DNA of 64,000 bases from Andrena cerasifolii (lineage: Eukaryota > Arthropoda > Insecta > Hymenoptera > Andrenidae): assembly GCF_050908995.1 (NCBI RefSeq), contig NC_135132.1, positions 1,545,001-1,609,000 on the forward strand, written 5' to 3'. This document shows positions 1 through 10,630 of the stretch, one piece after another; the stretch's first letter is position 1, and every line of letters starts with the position of its first letter. The translations under genes were made by a program, and so were the position numbers. The notes under the pieces are model-generated. The model searched no databases. It worked only from the letters and a program-made list of their open reading frames with translations, and was not told the origin of the DNA.

Positions 1-1169
1 ACATCGAAATTTTTATTTGTTAAGTTCATTTTTTCAATGAGGGTCCATCTCACCATCAGGATCATGATTTTGACAACCAAACATTTATATTAACGAACAC
101 TTCATATTACAAAACAGTTGTATAGGTATGTACGAATGTGTACATAATATATATTTGCTTACTTATTTATAATAATTTTTAAACAATTTGGTTACACACA
201 GTAATCGAGTAATCTATAGTTGTAATATGTTGGGATTTCGTTTACTATAAAATTCTGTACAATTGTTACAAGAATCGGTTCTATAACCACTTTGTAACTT
301 ATATAGAACCTAAAAAATAAAAGTTATAGAGCTATAGGAACCATAACTTATACTTATATAGTCTGATACTTAGGTTCTTTATAACGGTTATTCAGAATAA
401 AGGTTCTTCATAACTCTCAGTCAGTGTTCCGTCCCTTAGACAGGATTTGGTATCTGGCGCCTTGAAAGAAGTGTTTATTTCAAGGCACCAGTATTTTTAA
501 ACAAGGCGCAACTTTCCAAAGCAAGGCGCCAGTTTTCCTGGCGTGCAAGGGGATTTCAAAGGCATCGTTGTACTCAGGCGACAAGGACCTGTAGGGCCCG
601 ATGACGGATCAGAGGTCCTCGTAGAAGCCGGCCTTCCACGTCACTGACTTTCCTACGATGAATTTTCCCTTTTCCTAATTATTAGGGGAAGACCTTATTG
701 ACACCTTTGGTGGGAGTTATGCCGGATTGCGCCAATAAAGTCACAGGATTCGGTAAGACGAACTGAACGAACTCCACCCACACGGAGTCCACGTTGTGTC
801 GCGTGCTGTTCCGTAGATCAGTTGCCCGAAAATCACCATAGGGGCAAGCAAAATCCATATTACGTAGCCAATTACTGTATATATCTGCGTCTTAAGTTGT
901 TGTTGTCTATACTCAGTATTATTAAAGTTAGTGGTAGGAGATACTGTGGTTACAGTCATTTCAAATTCTCCCAGCCAGTCACAGTTCCCGTCGCCATTAG
1001 TTTGCCGCCGGGAAGCGTTGTTTGATAAGCAAAATTGTCAAACGCGCACCTACGTTCGCTAAGTTTAGTGAAGTACGGTCGAAACACCTATAGAAATACA
1101 GTTTTTCTCTTGTCATTCCTTCATGTAAAAATATTGTTTTTACTCCAAATGATTACATTTTATTAGCAG
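1..1169. other. No gene recognised; short hairpin and CAAGGCGCC-type motifs
   Basis: No reading frame here resembles a known protein. A short hairpin is visible: TGGCGCCTTGAAA at 455-467 faces TTTCAAGGCACCA at 478-490, and related CAAGGCGC motifs recur to about 531. A minus-strand frame at 741-959 contains one hydrophobic stretch that could be a membrane segment, but it has no other support. Likely degraded repeat DNA. Confidence 0.4.
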
Positions 1170-2027
1170 ATGTATCAAAATATCATTATAAATATTTATT
1201 CCTTATATTTCATATATCAGACGAAATCGATAAATACATTATTCTTCAAAATGGTTGAAGACACCCTTGACAAAGGCTTAAGAAGTCACACATATATAAT
1301 GCGGGCAGAATTGCTGTCAAAGATATTTCCACTGAAACAGTCCACGTTAATGAGTAAAATACATTACTATTGACTGTAATGCGAATATTGGATGGCTAGC
1401 GCAAAGATTATTCAAGGAAGTGGCTAGCTTTACAGAGAGGTCAGAATGCGCAATATGTAAATATTCGAAAATTAAACACCTTACTGGAACACAAATCGAA
1501 GACCTAAAGCTAAAAAAATCGAACAGCGAAAGATTCGAGATTTCTGTTGGGTACCAAATAGTACACGTCCCAAATATAACAGTCCCGGTGCCGTAAAAAA
1601 TAAATTAATAGAAATCGGTAAATAACACGTTTTATATCTAAATTATTAACATGGTTTTCTTGCAATTTCTCTTGAGTTTTAAAGAATTGGATTTCTAGGT
1701 GATATTGTATTATTTCAAGTTTACAATACAAAAGAGGAAAAATTTTATGTAAGCTTACAAGAATTACATAAAAAGATTCATAATCCATTATGTAAAAACG
1801 GAGAGCTACACTTTCTGGGCTCTGTTATGTATTACCATAAGAGTGGCCTGCCGACAAGGCACGCAGAACAATTGTCACAAAGTGTAACAGGACGACACTA
1901 TACAACAATTATATATCGCAAGGGCGATCCAACAATTTGGATAGAATTTGACGATTTAAAAAATCATTCAATAAATAGGAAGGAAAATTATAAAATTGTA
2001 CCACGATTACTGATGTCCATAAAATAA
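1170..2027 (+). pseudogene. Ubiquitin carboxyl-terminal hydrolase-like gene fragment, broken
   Basis: Three plus-strand frames follow each other: about 1170-1373, 1353-1593 and 1683-2027. The middle one has a CAICK cysteine pair after a WLAQRLF stretch. The last reads GDIVLFQVY, then YYHKSG, then GRHYTTIIY and WIEFDD. A histidine box of the form G-x-HYT followed about a dozen residues later by W-x-x-(D/F)DD is the usual C-terminal signature of USP-type deubiquitinases, where the His is catalytic. The catalytic Cys box is not visible. Stops at 1371-1373, 1591-1593 and 1680-1682 and frame changes show it cannot be made as one protein unless unseen introns remove them. It may be a captured host gene or a transposon-borne protease. 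The family call rests on the His box only. Confidence 0.4.
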
Positions 2028-2323
2028 ATAAAATAATAAAATAAAATGATACAAAATCTGTCATTCTTTTTTCTGCACTTACATACGACCGCACTGTATA
2101 GCCTTTAAGCTATGCTACATTAACGCTGTTCTAGCGCGGTCATCGCTTCTCGAAAACGGTTGGGGCAAAAAAATTAATTCTTTGGCAAAGAATTAGCAAA
2201 TAAATAGATAAAAAATATCGTATTAATTTTACGTAGGCCTTTCCAAATGGCTACACCAGCTTAATATACGTTTACTCTTGGCAGATTTTCACTCTACGGT
2301 AGATTCGAATATTGCAGTGTACG

Positions 2324-2535
2324 GCCGCTACCGTTTCCGGGGCGAAGCTCGTACTCTTGGCAATGTAAGCTGTAAGAACAGCCGCTACCGTTTCCGGGGC
2401 AAAGCTCATTACTCTTAGCTTGTATCTGCTGCTAGAACGGCCGCTACCGTTTCCGGGGCAAAGCTCATTACTCTTAGCTTGTATCTGCTGCTAGAACGGC
2501 CGCTAGCGTTTCCGGGGCGAAGCTCGTTACTGTTG
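2324..2535. repeat. 59-bp tandem repeat, about 3.6 copies
   Basis: The motif GCCGCTACCGTTTCCGGGGC starts at 2324, 2381, 2440 and (with one change) 2499, so the spacing is 57, 59 and 59 bp. Copies 2 to 4 are nearly identical, indicating recent expansion. It lies directly beside the LTR-like repeat at 2540-2876 and may be the transcribed part of that LTR read on the minus strand. Confidence 0.85.
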
Positions 2536-2539
2536 ACAG

Positions 2540-2876
2540 AGTTTACGAATGCTTGCCGTGCTGCGTGCGCCTCCTTTTATAGTGGTAAATTGGCGGGCTG
2601 GCGCATGCGCAGTGAGTCATATTCCGATATTTCACGTTTTACTCGCTTAATACATGTTATTTTGTTTCGCACTTTCATCAGTATTTATATTTAATTACTG
2701 CTAACGTCTCTATAACATTTGTTTCTCTAATATTCGCTTGGTTTATAATTTATGTATAAAGGTATGTTCATTGAATCTGCGCGGTATTGTAGAACAGTTT
2801 TGTATGGTAATGTAGTACAGTTTCTACTTTATCGACGGTCGGCATTATTGGGTTTGAGTCCCCGTGGGACGCTACA
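2540..2876 (-). repeat. LTR-like dispersed repeat, copy A (minus strand)
   Basis: This stretch is an inverted copy of 24979-25305. Shared landmarks read on the minus strand are a start TGTA(G/A)CGTCCCACGGG (here at 2876), a TATA-box region near 2580 next to a conserved GGAGGCG block, and GCGCATGCGC near 2600. A TG start with an internal TATA box fits an LTR. No primer site, polypurine tract or terminal CA was found, so the LTR label is inferred. Confidence 0.55.
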
Positions 2877-3105
2877 GTCGTGTAATTGTTTGTCCTGGAA
2901 AGTCCCATATTTGGGAAGACGTCCGTCAAAACGAAGGATCGATTTTGACTTTATTGCAAAGAAACCGTTGCTACCTCAGGTCATAGCTTAGTTTGGTTTA
3001 GAACGTTAATTTGAGCGGACGTTAGCACGCAGCATATGATTTTAGTCGGTGTAAAGTTATATTTAGTGCGTATATATAGTACGTTTACTTTTATAAATTG
3101 TGAAA

Positions 3106-4060
3106 ATGGATAAAAAGGGATCCAGAAAAAAGCAATGCTCATGCGGAACGTGGGAAGCGGAGAGCATTTCGAGGCAACCAACACACCGTTGAGCAGAGCA
3201 CGGAATTTGCCAGCACATCGGCGAAAAAGCTTCAGGATTCTGAAAACATGGACTTCACCATTTCAAAAGAATTCGGCTACTACATTCTGAACCTTTTCAC
3301 CGTTTTCTCGACAATTGCCACATGTGTAATTTGTAAAATCTGTAAACGTGATGTGAAGATTTCACAGACCACTAGTCGTGGATTGGGCTTCAAAATTTGG
3401 ATGAAGTGTAGTTGTAATGAAACTCTAATCAATTCATCTCCATTCATACAAAATGCGTATGAAATTAATCGTCGCATTGTATTTGTTATGAGATTGTTGA
3501 GCGTTGGCAGAGAAGGCGTGAATTTATTTTGTGGACTGATAGACATTGGGCAAGGTATGGCTTCTAATACTTATTATGCCTGCCTTGAATATATATATAT
3601 CAAGCAGCGTCTGTGGTTTATGATGGCATTTTGAAAAAAAGCACTTCATGAGGAAAAGCAGTTGAATCAGCCAGCTCGAAATACCATAAATGATATGACA
3701 GTTTCCGGAGGCGGAACTTGAAAGAAGAGGGTTTTCTTCTTTATTCGGAGTTTGCACCCTCATAGGAAAATATTCGAAGAAAGTATTGGATATGGCAGTA
3801 AAAAGTAGTTTTTGTCAAAGCTGCAGTTTTTGGAGTAAGCGGAGGAAGAAGGACATTGACAAATGTAATGAGTGGTATGAAACCCACGAAGAAAACTGCT
3901 GCATAAACTATAGCGGCAGTGCCAGTAAAATAGAAATAGACGCCGTTACGGAGATGTTTTTGAGATCCAAGGAGAAACATGAAGTTCGATATATAACGTT
4001 TAATGGAGACGGAGACAGTAAAATTTTCAAAGGAATTTTGAATGTGTGTCGGATGTCTCT
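3106..4060 (+). pseudogene. Mutator-like transposase, decayed copy 1
   Basis: Broken version of the gene at 34704-37116. Matching blocks, in order: a basic start (GKRRAFRGN near 3150), CVICK-x-C at about 3330, RGLGFKI, CSCNETLINSSPFIQN-YEINRR, the FCG-x-IDIGQGM block near 3540, then after a frame change SFCQSCSFW, a YSGSASK-E block and GDGDSK. The CxxC pairs and the SSPFIQNxYEINRR block are typical of the animal proteins annotated as Mutator-like transposase. Frames break near 3600-3786 and homology stops at about 4060, where non-LTR sequence begins, so the C-terminal half is missing. Confidence 0.8.
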
Positions 4061-4690
4061 TCTACCGTGTGGCTCAGGAGGTCCAATACCACCTACAAGA
4101 TGCTTATTATTCGGTTCACTTCTACTCTCATTCGGGACGACTGGATTTCTAAGAAGCGAATAAAGAAAGCTGAGGAAATCGTATCCACCTAGTCGAGTAC
4201 GTTGGTATATATTAACGAGCGATCCACGGCAGGTGAGCGCAACACCCTGAAAGAGGCAAAGAAGTTGGCGAAGGTGCACAACTTTAAATATGTTTGGATG
4301 AGGCGTAGTATCATTTACGTAAGAAAAGATGACGCCGCTAAGACCACCCGCTTCTCATCACCATCGGATCTTAATAAGGAGCAATGATATGCATCTCGTC
4401 AAAGCCGACAACCTACAGGTCCTTCTTCTGGAGATTCTTCCTGTGACCTACGTAGCTTGTCTTCTATGGGGTCTGTTGCATCTATCTCTTCTTTTTCCTC
4501 GGCGGAGACTTCGTCGCTTGCAGCTGTGTCTGTGGCCAATTCTACTGTCTCCTCTCGGACGTTCTACGTGCTAATTCTAATTCTCTCTTTGTCGCGCATA
4601 TAAATATTTGTTCTGTGACTTATCACTTCTCTGGCTTAAATGATGTTTTGCATAACCACAACTTCCGTGTCCCTGTTTATATCTGAGCTA
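4061..4690 (+). pseudogene. Non-LTR retrotransposon fragment: ORF1 tail plus start of endonuclease
   Basis: From 4100 a frame reads FTSTLIRDDW, then KKRIKKAEEI, a stop at 4190, then VYINERSTAGERNTL, YVWMRRSIIYVRK and stops at 4385. This is the C-terminal domain common in ORF1 proteins of insect and other animal LINEs, related to the baculovirus FP25K C-terminal domain. A serine-rich frame runs from 4388 to 4603. A short frame at 4597-4686 reads HINICSV-TYHFSGLNDVL-NHNFRV, like the first strand of an APE-type endonuclease of ORF2. The rest of ORF2 is absent, probably lost when the LTR element at 4692 inserted. Confidence 0.65.
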
Positions 4691-4691
4691 C

Positions 4692-4930
4692 TGTACGTGG
4701 TACGCACCTGAGGTGGCTCGAGCATTACGGCCGTCGCGGGGGCAAAGACGCGCGGCGGAAGAAAGAGGGCGTTGCTTCTAAAAATCGGCCGGAAAGAGCA
4801 TTTAATTCCCAAGCCTGCCTTATACTATATTGTCGGTCGATACGTTAATTAGTGAATATCGCCATTTCGCGAGTATTAAAAGGAGTGTGGTGAAACAGGC
4901 TATAATTCATTTCCTATTCACCCCTCAGAG
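4692..4930 (+). repeat. Gypsy (CsRn1-type) 5' LTR
   Basis: The stretch starts TGTACGTGGTACGC and ends just before a primer binding site. The internal block AAGAAAGAGGGCGTTGCTTC and the ATTCCCAAGCCTG block recur inverted at 10220-10340, confirming a dispersed repeat. The 3' boundary is set by the primer site. The last bases are not the usual CA, so the boundary could be off by a few bases. Confidence 0.65.
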
Positions 4931-4950
4931 TGGTGACCCCGACGTGATTT
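4931..4950 (+). promoter_or_regulatory. Reverse-transcription primer binding site (tRNA-Trp)
   Basis: TGGTGACCCCGACGTGATTT is the complement of the 3' end of insect tRNA-Trp including CCA (recalled tRNA sequence ending ATCACGTCGGGGTCA). CsRn1-type Gypsy elements are known to use tRNA-Trp. It sits directly after the LTR and 75 bp before gag. Confidence 0.8.
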
Positions 4951-5024
4951 GTCACGAAGGTGATCGTGCTGTAATCGTGTGCGGTAGTGGAAAACTCTAA
5001 TACGCTAAGAACAACATTTTTGCA

Positions 5025-6170
5025 ATGCTGGACAATAATGGTGCTGCCAGGTCGTCCTTAATTCCCGTGTCCGCAACTGACCGTGTCGGCATCCGGGTGA
5101 CGAAATTTACGCCCAGTGATGCAGAGTTATGGTTACGCATCCTAGAGAGGAACTTCATTTCTGCTGGGATTGTGTCCGATGCCACTAAGGCCAGTTACGT
5201 AATTGAAGCGTTAGGAGCCCGGTACATTGCGGAAGTGCAGGACGTGTTGCTGGATCCATCGACATCAGGTCATTACTTATTTTATCAGAACAAACTTATA
5301 TGTTCAGAAGTAATATCTATATTAGTTTTAATAGCCATTTTATATTAGGTCGAACGCGTCTCCGGGATTTACCCTACGTGTTGGGAGCATAAAATCCAGC
5401 AACGTTGCATTTCGACAGGGCACGGCCTCGGCCCGTCCGGCCCGTCGTCTCAAAGAGCGCGGTCACCAAGCCCGGGCCCAGCGGGTAACGAGGAGCCGCC
5501 GAATTCCCACCGAGCTCGGCGGCTCCTCGCCTCCATAAGCTTACAATAGAGGCTCGGCACGGCACGAACGGCCCGGCTCGGTGGCTGTATAAGCCGACCT
5601 TTAGTCGGGTGAGAGTCTCGCAAGAGCAGAAGACCCGACAGTTGCTAGAGCTGAAGGAGAGGGTGATCGTAAATCCTCCCAAATCCTGGGATACTTGGGA
5701 GGGTTTACGAGCCTGTTGCGGGCTCTCTGGTTAGGGCGGTTGCCCACAAACGTCTGAGCGATCCTACCTACGCAGAAATACACGTTGCTCGACAAAGTGG
5801 CCCTGTTGGCGGACGTCAATCTGGACACCATCCCCAATCGAACTGTGGCTGTTGAAGCGTCACTCCCCGGCCCGTCAATGTAGCCATGTTGGACAGATGT
5901 CATGGCAGACCGGGTGATGCAGCTCCTCATGTCACTCCAGGAGCAGATGGAGGTCATGAGGGGCCAGATCGACGAGTTGCGATACTCCCGAAAGGATGGG
6001 CCCTTCTGGAGGTATGAGCAGGGACGTCCGTGCGATCGGCGGAGTTTTTCGAGACAGTAATCGTGGCCAAGGGACCACGCAGAAAACGGTATGTACTGGT
6101 ACCATGCAAAGTTTGCAAATAAAGCGACCGGGGGGTGGACAGTATAGGCGCCGGGCAGAAACATAGTTCA
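5025..6170 (+). pseudogene. Gypsy (CsRn1-type) gag remnant
   Basis: The start ATG at 5025 follows the primer site. The first 80 residues contain AELWLRILERNF, GIVSDATKASYV and ALGARYIAEVQDVL, the capsid-like N-terminal pattern of CsRn1 Gag. After an interruption (about 5275-5590) Gag resumes with TRQLLELKERV, then in another frame QILGYLGG, LRALWLGRLPTNV, and DKVALLADV. A coiled-coil like MADRVMQLLMSLQEQM and a terminal WYHAKFANKA near 6095-6120 resemble the end of Gag. Stops (for example at 5751 and after 5880) and frame changes disable it. No pol was found downstream. Confidence 0.7.
5405..5590. repeat. GC-rich imperfect inverted repeat inserted in gag
   Basis: A perfect 14-bp pair, CGAGGAGCCGCCGA at 5489-5502 and its complement at 5516-5529, forms the core. 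Looser complementarity extends outward (CACGGCCTCGGCCCG near 5421 against CGGCACGGC-CGGCCCGG near 5552-5578). It interrupts gag and differs strongly in base composition from its surroundings. Probably a foldback or MITE-like insertion; exact ends not determined. Confidence 0.45.
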
Positions 6171-6523
6171 TCCCGTTTTAAGTATACGCTAGATGGCGTT
6201 GTTTCGTCCTCCCACGCCCCTCACTCCGCTGGCGGTGGGGTTGCGTCTGTCTTCGTTGTACTCAGTAATCAGTTCTCAGTTGCACGTGGCCGCCATTTGC
6301 CGCCATTCACTGCCATTGTATCTGACCATATCTGACTGTCAGCTATCATTAGCAATTGTCAGTGATATTAACCTATTTTGTTGTGAGTTTAACAGTTGCC
6401 TACAGCAATAAAAGATATTTGTAAAGAAGTTCTGAGCGTAGAGAAGTATCGTGTTAGGGACGTACGAGATGTAACAATTTCATTAACTTTTTCTTATTCA
6501 TAAAACACACTTTTATGAACAAG
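6171..6523. other. No gene; possible LTR-like sequence
   Basis: GC-rich sequence grades into AT-rich sequence with an AATAAAAG polyadenylation-like signal near 6408. Nothing else identifies it. Frames here are short and unrelated to known proteins. Confidence 0.3.
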
Positions 6524-6655
6524 AACTTAATAAAATGAAGAGACCAATATAAAAACATACAGAAATACATAAGTAGTTATTACAAATAGTTACTGTAACA
6601 ACTAATTATGTATTTCTGTATGTTTTTCTATTGGTCTCTTTATTTTATTAAGTTG
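6524..6655. repeat. Near-perfect palindrome, MITE-like
   Basis: The 55-bp arm beginning AACTTAATAAAATGAAGAGA at 6524 is repeated inverted at about 6599-6655, separated by about 20 bp. The arms share CATACAGAAATACATAA and its complement. Such a foldback is typical of small non-autonomous DNA transposons or of replication-fold artefacts. Confidence 0.75.
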
Positions 6656-7007
6656 TTTAATTATGTATCAGCACATTATCTGAATAATATATCCATCATC
6701 TGAACGGCCATCTGTTATCTTATCTTGGGGTTCTGAGTATACGATAGATATGGCGTCACTGGCTCTATCCTTCTGCACTGTTAAAGCATTGTAGTGTCCA
6801 CCGTCTGAAAGCGTCCAATACATCGAGCCCTGCACGTATAATCGGAGAAACGCTCGGGGCGGTGGTTGATGTTGGCGCGACTCCAGATCGACGTTCCGCC
6901 GGCTTTTTAGGAACGATCGGCGTACGAATACGCAGTTTTTGGTCGACATGGAAGCCGACCCCTGCATAATTCCCCGCAAATTGATCCGCAAAAGCCCGCC
7001 GAAGCTA

Positions 7008-8697
7008 GGGTAAACAGGCCAGTAGCGGGACAGGGCCCAGCAGATGGACAAATCATTGGTTAATCGTTAATATTGAAAGAACTATAGTTTGAATCTACAT
7101 TATTATATTTTTATTTTGTAGAAAAAACGTTTGTTGTTTTATAAAACATTAACATATTTATCAAAAAAACATTTTGTATGCAGAAAATGTATTTCTATGT
7201 ACGATTTCACGACACTACGCGCGAGTCACTCGTTTGTTATTAGCTGTCATTTAGCATCGGGAATAACAAAAACACTATTTCTAAAATTAATGAAATACAT
7301 ACTATTACAGACGAAAATTGTACTGTAAGTGGTGAAGCCCTTAATGTTTCATCCAAGATAATTAATGAAGGTAAGTTCCATTCATAAAAAAATCTATTTT
7401 ATTTAAAACATTAAACTATTTATTAAAACATTAACACATTACAGTAGATGTGAACGAATCCAAAAGGCCTCGTTTACAATCAACCAGCGATGTCAGAGAC
7501 ATTTGGGGGAAACACTTACTCTGGCCATCAACAGAATCTGGTAAAAAAGCTACAAAGGAAAAAGAGAAATTGCCGTTTGCAATCACATGCTCGAAATGGA
7601 GAGCACATCAACAACAGATTAAGGAGGAAAAAGCACAAAAAGAATTGCAAATAAAAGAAAGAATAATACAGCGAAAAATTAAACAGGAAGAGAATATGAT
7701 AAGAAAACAGCAATTAAAAATAGAAAGAGAACGGAAACAAGAGGAAAAAGCAAAGATGAGAGAGGAAAAGGCCAAAGTACAAAAAGAGAATGCTGAGAAG
7801 AAAATTAAAGCCAAGGAAAGACAACTAAAACTGAAAGAAGAAAAGGCAAAAAGAATGAAGAAAAATGTAAATACATTTCGTAAACCATTATTAATAATGC
7901 AAGAAGCAATGGTACTAAACCAAGAAGGTGGGGCCAATACAATTCCACTGGATTTAACAGTATAATCTTGTAAAGAAAATAATTAAATGTAGAATGAAAA
8001 AATAAATTATATACGCACAATATTTCTTTCCCCGTTGCAACGTTTTGGATAGACTAAAGTGACCAGATGTTTTATGTTGGAATGCAGGACATGTAAAAAA
8101 AAGCTTAACACAATCATAAGGACACCATTTTCTTAGTTTATTTAATTATATAATAAAGACATACTTCTGATAAATTAAAACAAAATTAGAAACACTTTAT
8201 CATAAGAAAAAATTATCTACATAGAATATCAATACTAACTATGTGGATATATATTTTTACTTTTTGCCACTAAGGAAATGTTAAAAAGGTTACTTATCCA
8301 AACCGGGACACTTTCTCAGACAGTTTTCAATGCGGGACAAACAGTTCAAATCCGGGACAGTCCCATACTTTTGGCTAGACATAACCTGTTGCACAGTTTT
8401 TTGGCAATGAAAACTCCATGCGTTTTTAGTTTTGATGCAATAAACTATATTTTAACAAAAAATAACTTAATTTAGGTATCTACTATAGCTAATAAAGTCT
8501 TTATGAATAGAATTTTCATCATTTTACCCTTATATACATTAATTTTTTTACTTGCAGTTATTTTTTTCTTTAAATTTGTACATTTTTACGTGCAAAGCTT
8601 TTGATTTTTGTTTAATACAACAGATATTACTAAGAAACACTTTGATGTAAACTTCGGAATCAGCTAAACTGTCCCGCTACTAGCCTGTTTACCCCAC
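7008..8697 (+). mobile_element. pogo/Tigger-like transposon A, internally deleted
   Basis: The left end TA-GGGTAAACAGGCCAGTAGC at 7006-7025 and the right end CTACTAGCCTGTTTACCC at 8677-8694 are inverted copies of each other, extended by GGGACAG/CTGTCCC. TA flanks both sides (7006 and 8698). Repeated GGGACA motifs lie near the right end (8303, 8334, 8355). The element carries only the C-terminal exons of its transposase, so it must have lost the catalytic core. The right end has three extra bases before TA. A diverged relative of its tail lies at 57270-57822. Confidence 0.75.
7311..7965 (+). pseudogene. C-terminal exons of a pogo-like transposase
   Basis: A short exon at 7311-7370 is preceded by TATTACAG and ends at a consensus donor GTAAGT (7371). 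The acceptor ACAG at 7441-7444 joins in frame to the second exon, 7445-7965. The joined frame is continuous. The second exon starts with a K/R-rich segment, then LLWPSTES and LPFAITCSKW, then about 90 residues of charged coiled coil rich in K and E, ending IPLDLTV. The W-P and LPF-x-I-x-S-x-x-W pattern before a lysine-rich tail is seen in tails of insect pogo-like transposases (family recall). Without the catalytic domain it is not functional. It is listed as pseudogene although the exons themselves are intact. Confidence 0.65.
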
Positions 8698-8699
8698 TA

Positions 8700-9506
8700 G
8701 GGTGAACCAACCAGTAATGAGGAAGATGACTGCAACTTTTTCCTACCCGTGACGCCACCAGCACACGTTTAAAACAATATGTAACTACTCACTTCGTACA
8801 TTCCACAAATGAAAAATTCGCGCGCAAACCATTCACACATGCGCACTCATGCAAAACCGCAGTACATGCGCCAGTGGCGCCCTGTGCGCCGAGCTTTGCG
8901 TCATCTTCCCCATTGACCGCGTACCAGTGAATGACCGTTAGGCAAAGACATGTAAATTATAAATTTAAAAATTATTATATGTTTATAAATGAAGTGTAGT
9001 TGCACTTTTGATATCCGAAATTTTTAGTTACGCGTATTAAGCAAACATTAATAAGTACAATTCTTATTAAAAGTATTTAAAAAAATGTATCCCGTAGGCA
9101 CTCATTCAAGAATCACCAAATTTTTAGTAAGAAGGCAGTAAGTACGTAATCTCGAAAATTATGTATTGTGCTAGTAATATTTATTGTTTTTATTTATAAA
9201 CTAAATGAAAATGAGAAGAAAAACTAATTAATTATTCAAATTAATTTTATGTATAGTAAAAACAATTAGTATTCATTGTTTTAAACTTTCTGTCGGTCAT
9301 TCTTTGGTATTGAAAACGGAAGCATTCTACCAGTAACTGACGGACTGGTCAAACATTGGCAGGATAGAAATTGATTACAACCAGTAAATGACTGTGAAGC
9401 CTGCTGAGCACATTTTTAAGATTATACATTTTTAAATTATAATTTACATCAAACCTGTAGAAAAAAATGAAACCTGTTTTGAAGTAGAAAAAAGTCAGAA
9501 AAGAAC
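8700..9506 (+). mobile_element. Left end of pogo-like transposon B with ACCAGT subterminal repeats
   Basis: TA followed by GGGTGAACCAACCAGTAATG at 8698-8719 resembles the pogo-type end of element A and abuts it. The motif ACCAGT(A/G)A(A/C)TGA recurs near 8709, 8923, 9330 and 9381. Similar spaced motif arrays occur at the ends of the two other pogo-like elements in this window, where they would be candidate transposase-binding sites. A transposase N-terminus begins at 9507. Confidence 0.55.
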
Positions 9507-10218
9507 TTGGAAAATACGAAAACACAGAAAAAAGTAAAAAAATCGAAAAGAAAGTATAAAAAATATCAGTATAGGAAAGAAAGTCTAAAAGAAGCGGTCC
9601 ACAAAGTTAGAACCAAAGTTTTAAGTGCTAATAAAGCGTCAATAAAATACAAAATACCTAAAGGTACATTAATAAACAAATTACACAATGAAAATGAACC
9701 GATAATAGGAAGAATGGGCCCACCAACTTAACTTCGGAAGAAGAAGATAAAATAAAACAATGGATAATAGATAAGGCTCGCATTGGATACCCTGTGCATC
9801 CTAATACAGCGAAAAGTGCAATAACAAATGCTTTAGACAAAGCTCCACGTCCTAACTGTTTTAAAAATATATATGCCTGGAGAGAAATGGTTTAACCCTT
9901 AACTGGTATCCTGGGGTCGCTCGTGACCCCAAGCACCCAAAGTTCGATGTACAATTTTCGGTTGTCTAAGTTGGTAAACTGAATTTCTAATTAATTTTAA
10001 AATAATAGTGTTTAACTTTCTACGCTTCTATTATTTTCTACATTACCTAAGAAGAAAATATTCATAGTGGCTGCTCTAGTGTCGACTTTACAAATTTCTG
10101 TGTCTTTTTTTATTTGGGGTCTGCCACGACCCCAGTATACCAGTCACGTTTGCCAAAAACAGTATACCAGTTAAGGGTTAAATTATTTCTGAAGAGGAAA
10201 AACACAGAAGTATCTAAA
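9507..10218 (+). pseudogene. N-terminal part of a pogo-like transposase, split by a MITE
   Basis: A lysine-rich leader is followed by a psq/pogo-type helix-turn-helix: SLKEAVHKVR, LSANKASIKYKIPKGTLINKL, then RMGPPT. After a one-base frame change at about 9730 comes LTSEEEDKIKQWIIDKARIGYPVHP, the usual second DNA-binding part (CENP-B-like). It continues to PGEKWF at 9893, is cut by the MITE at 9896-10177, and resumes in frame with LFLKRKNTEVSK to 10218. Homology ends where a Gypsy LTR fragment begins. The catalytic domain is missing. Confidence 0.75.
9896..10177. mobile_element. piggyBac-type MITE, 282 bp, copy 1
   Basis: Flanked by TTAA at 9892-9895 and 10178-10181. Ends are CCCTTAACTGGTAT and ATACCAGTTAAGGG, with an inner pair around GGGGTCG/CGACCCC. 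TTAA duplication plus CCC/GGG ends are hallmarks of the piggyBac superfamily. Excision at the TTAA would restore the interrupted pogo-like frame. Further copies lie at 16994-17274 and at the window end. Confidence 0.9.
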
Positions 10219-10219
10219 A

Positions 10220-10340
10220 CAGGCTTGGGAATTAAGTGATCTTTTTGGTCGAGTTTCAGAAGCAACGCCCTCTTTCTCCCACCGTGCGTCTTGGCCCCCG
10301 CGGAGGCCCAGCTTGGAGCGTCTGAGACCCGTACCACGCG
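10220..10340 (-). repeat. Fragment of the CsRn1-type Gypsy LTR
   Basis: Read on the minus strand this matches 4695-4825: GTGGTACG, then GCGGGGGCCAAGACGC, GAAAGAGGGCGTTGCTTC and ATTCCCAAGCCTG. It truncates the pogo-like frame at 10218. No gag or primer site is attached. Confidence 0.7.
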
Positions 10341-10383
10341 AACCCCGCGTAGCGCATTAGCGCGACATTGTATTAATAGATTT

Positions 10384-10630
10384 CATTTGCCTAGATGTTC
10401 GCGGCCTGGAAGTCAAATACTTGGCGTGGCCAGGCAAGGTATTCTCAGATCATCAATACACGTACCTTCCCTCTCGCAGGGTTTTACATAATTTGTGAAT
10501 TTAAAACTCTGCCAATACGAATACACTTTCATTATTTTGCGCTTTTAAATAATTCTTATTCATCGACACCTTGACCTTGCCTGGCCACGCCAAGTATTTG
10601 ACTTCCAGGCCGCGGACATCTAGGCAAATG
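10384..10630. repeat. Inverted-repeat MITE with 57-bp arms
   Basis: CATTTGCCTAGATG at 10384 through CAGGCAAGGT at 10440 is repeated inverted at 10574-10630 with a few mismatches. The spacer is 133 bp and has no coding potential. Target duplications were not identified. Confidence 0.8.

Noticed and set aside
6668..7051. Minus frame with GHYNAL, resembling the His box of OTU proteases
   Set aside because: Only six residues fit, no catalytic Cys box is visible, and the frame crosses the end of pogo-like element A.
7528..8020. Minus-strand hydrophobic frames opposite the 7.4-kb exon
   Set aside because: They are the antisense of a Lys/Glu-rich coiled coil, which always yields Phe/Leu/Ser-rich frames.
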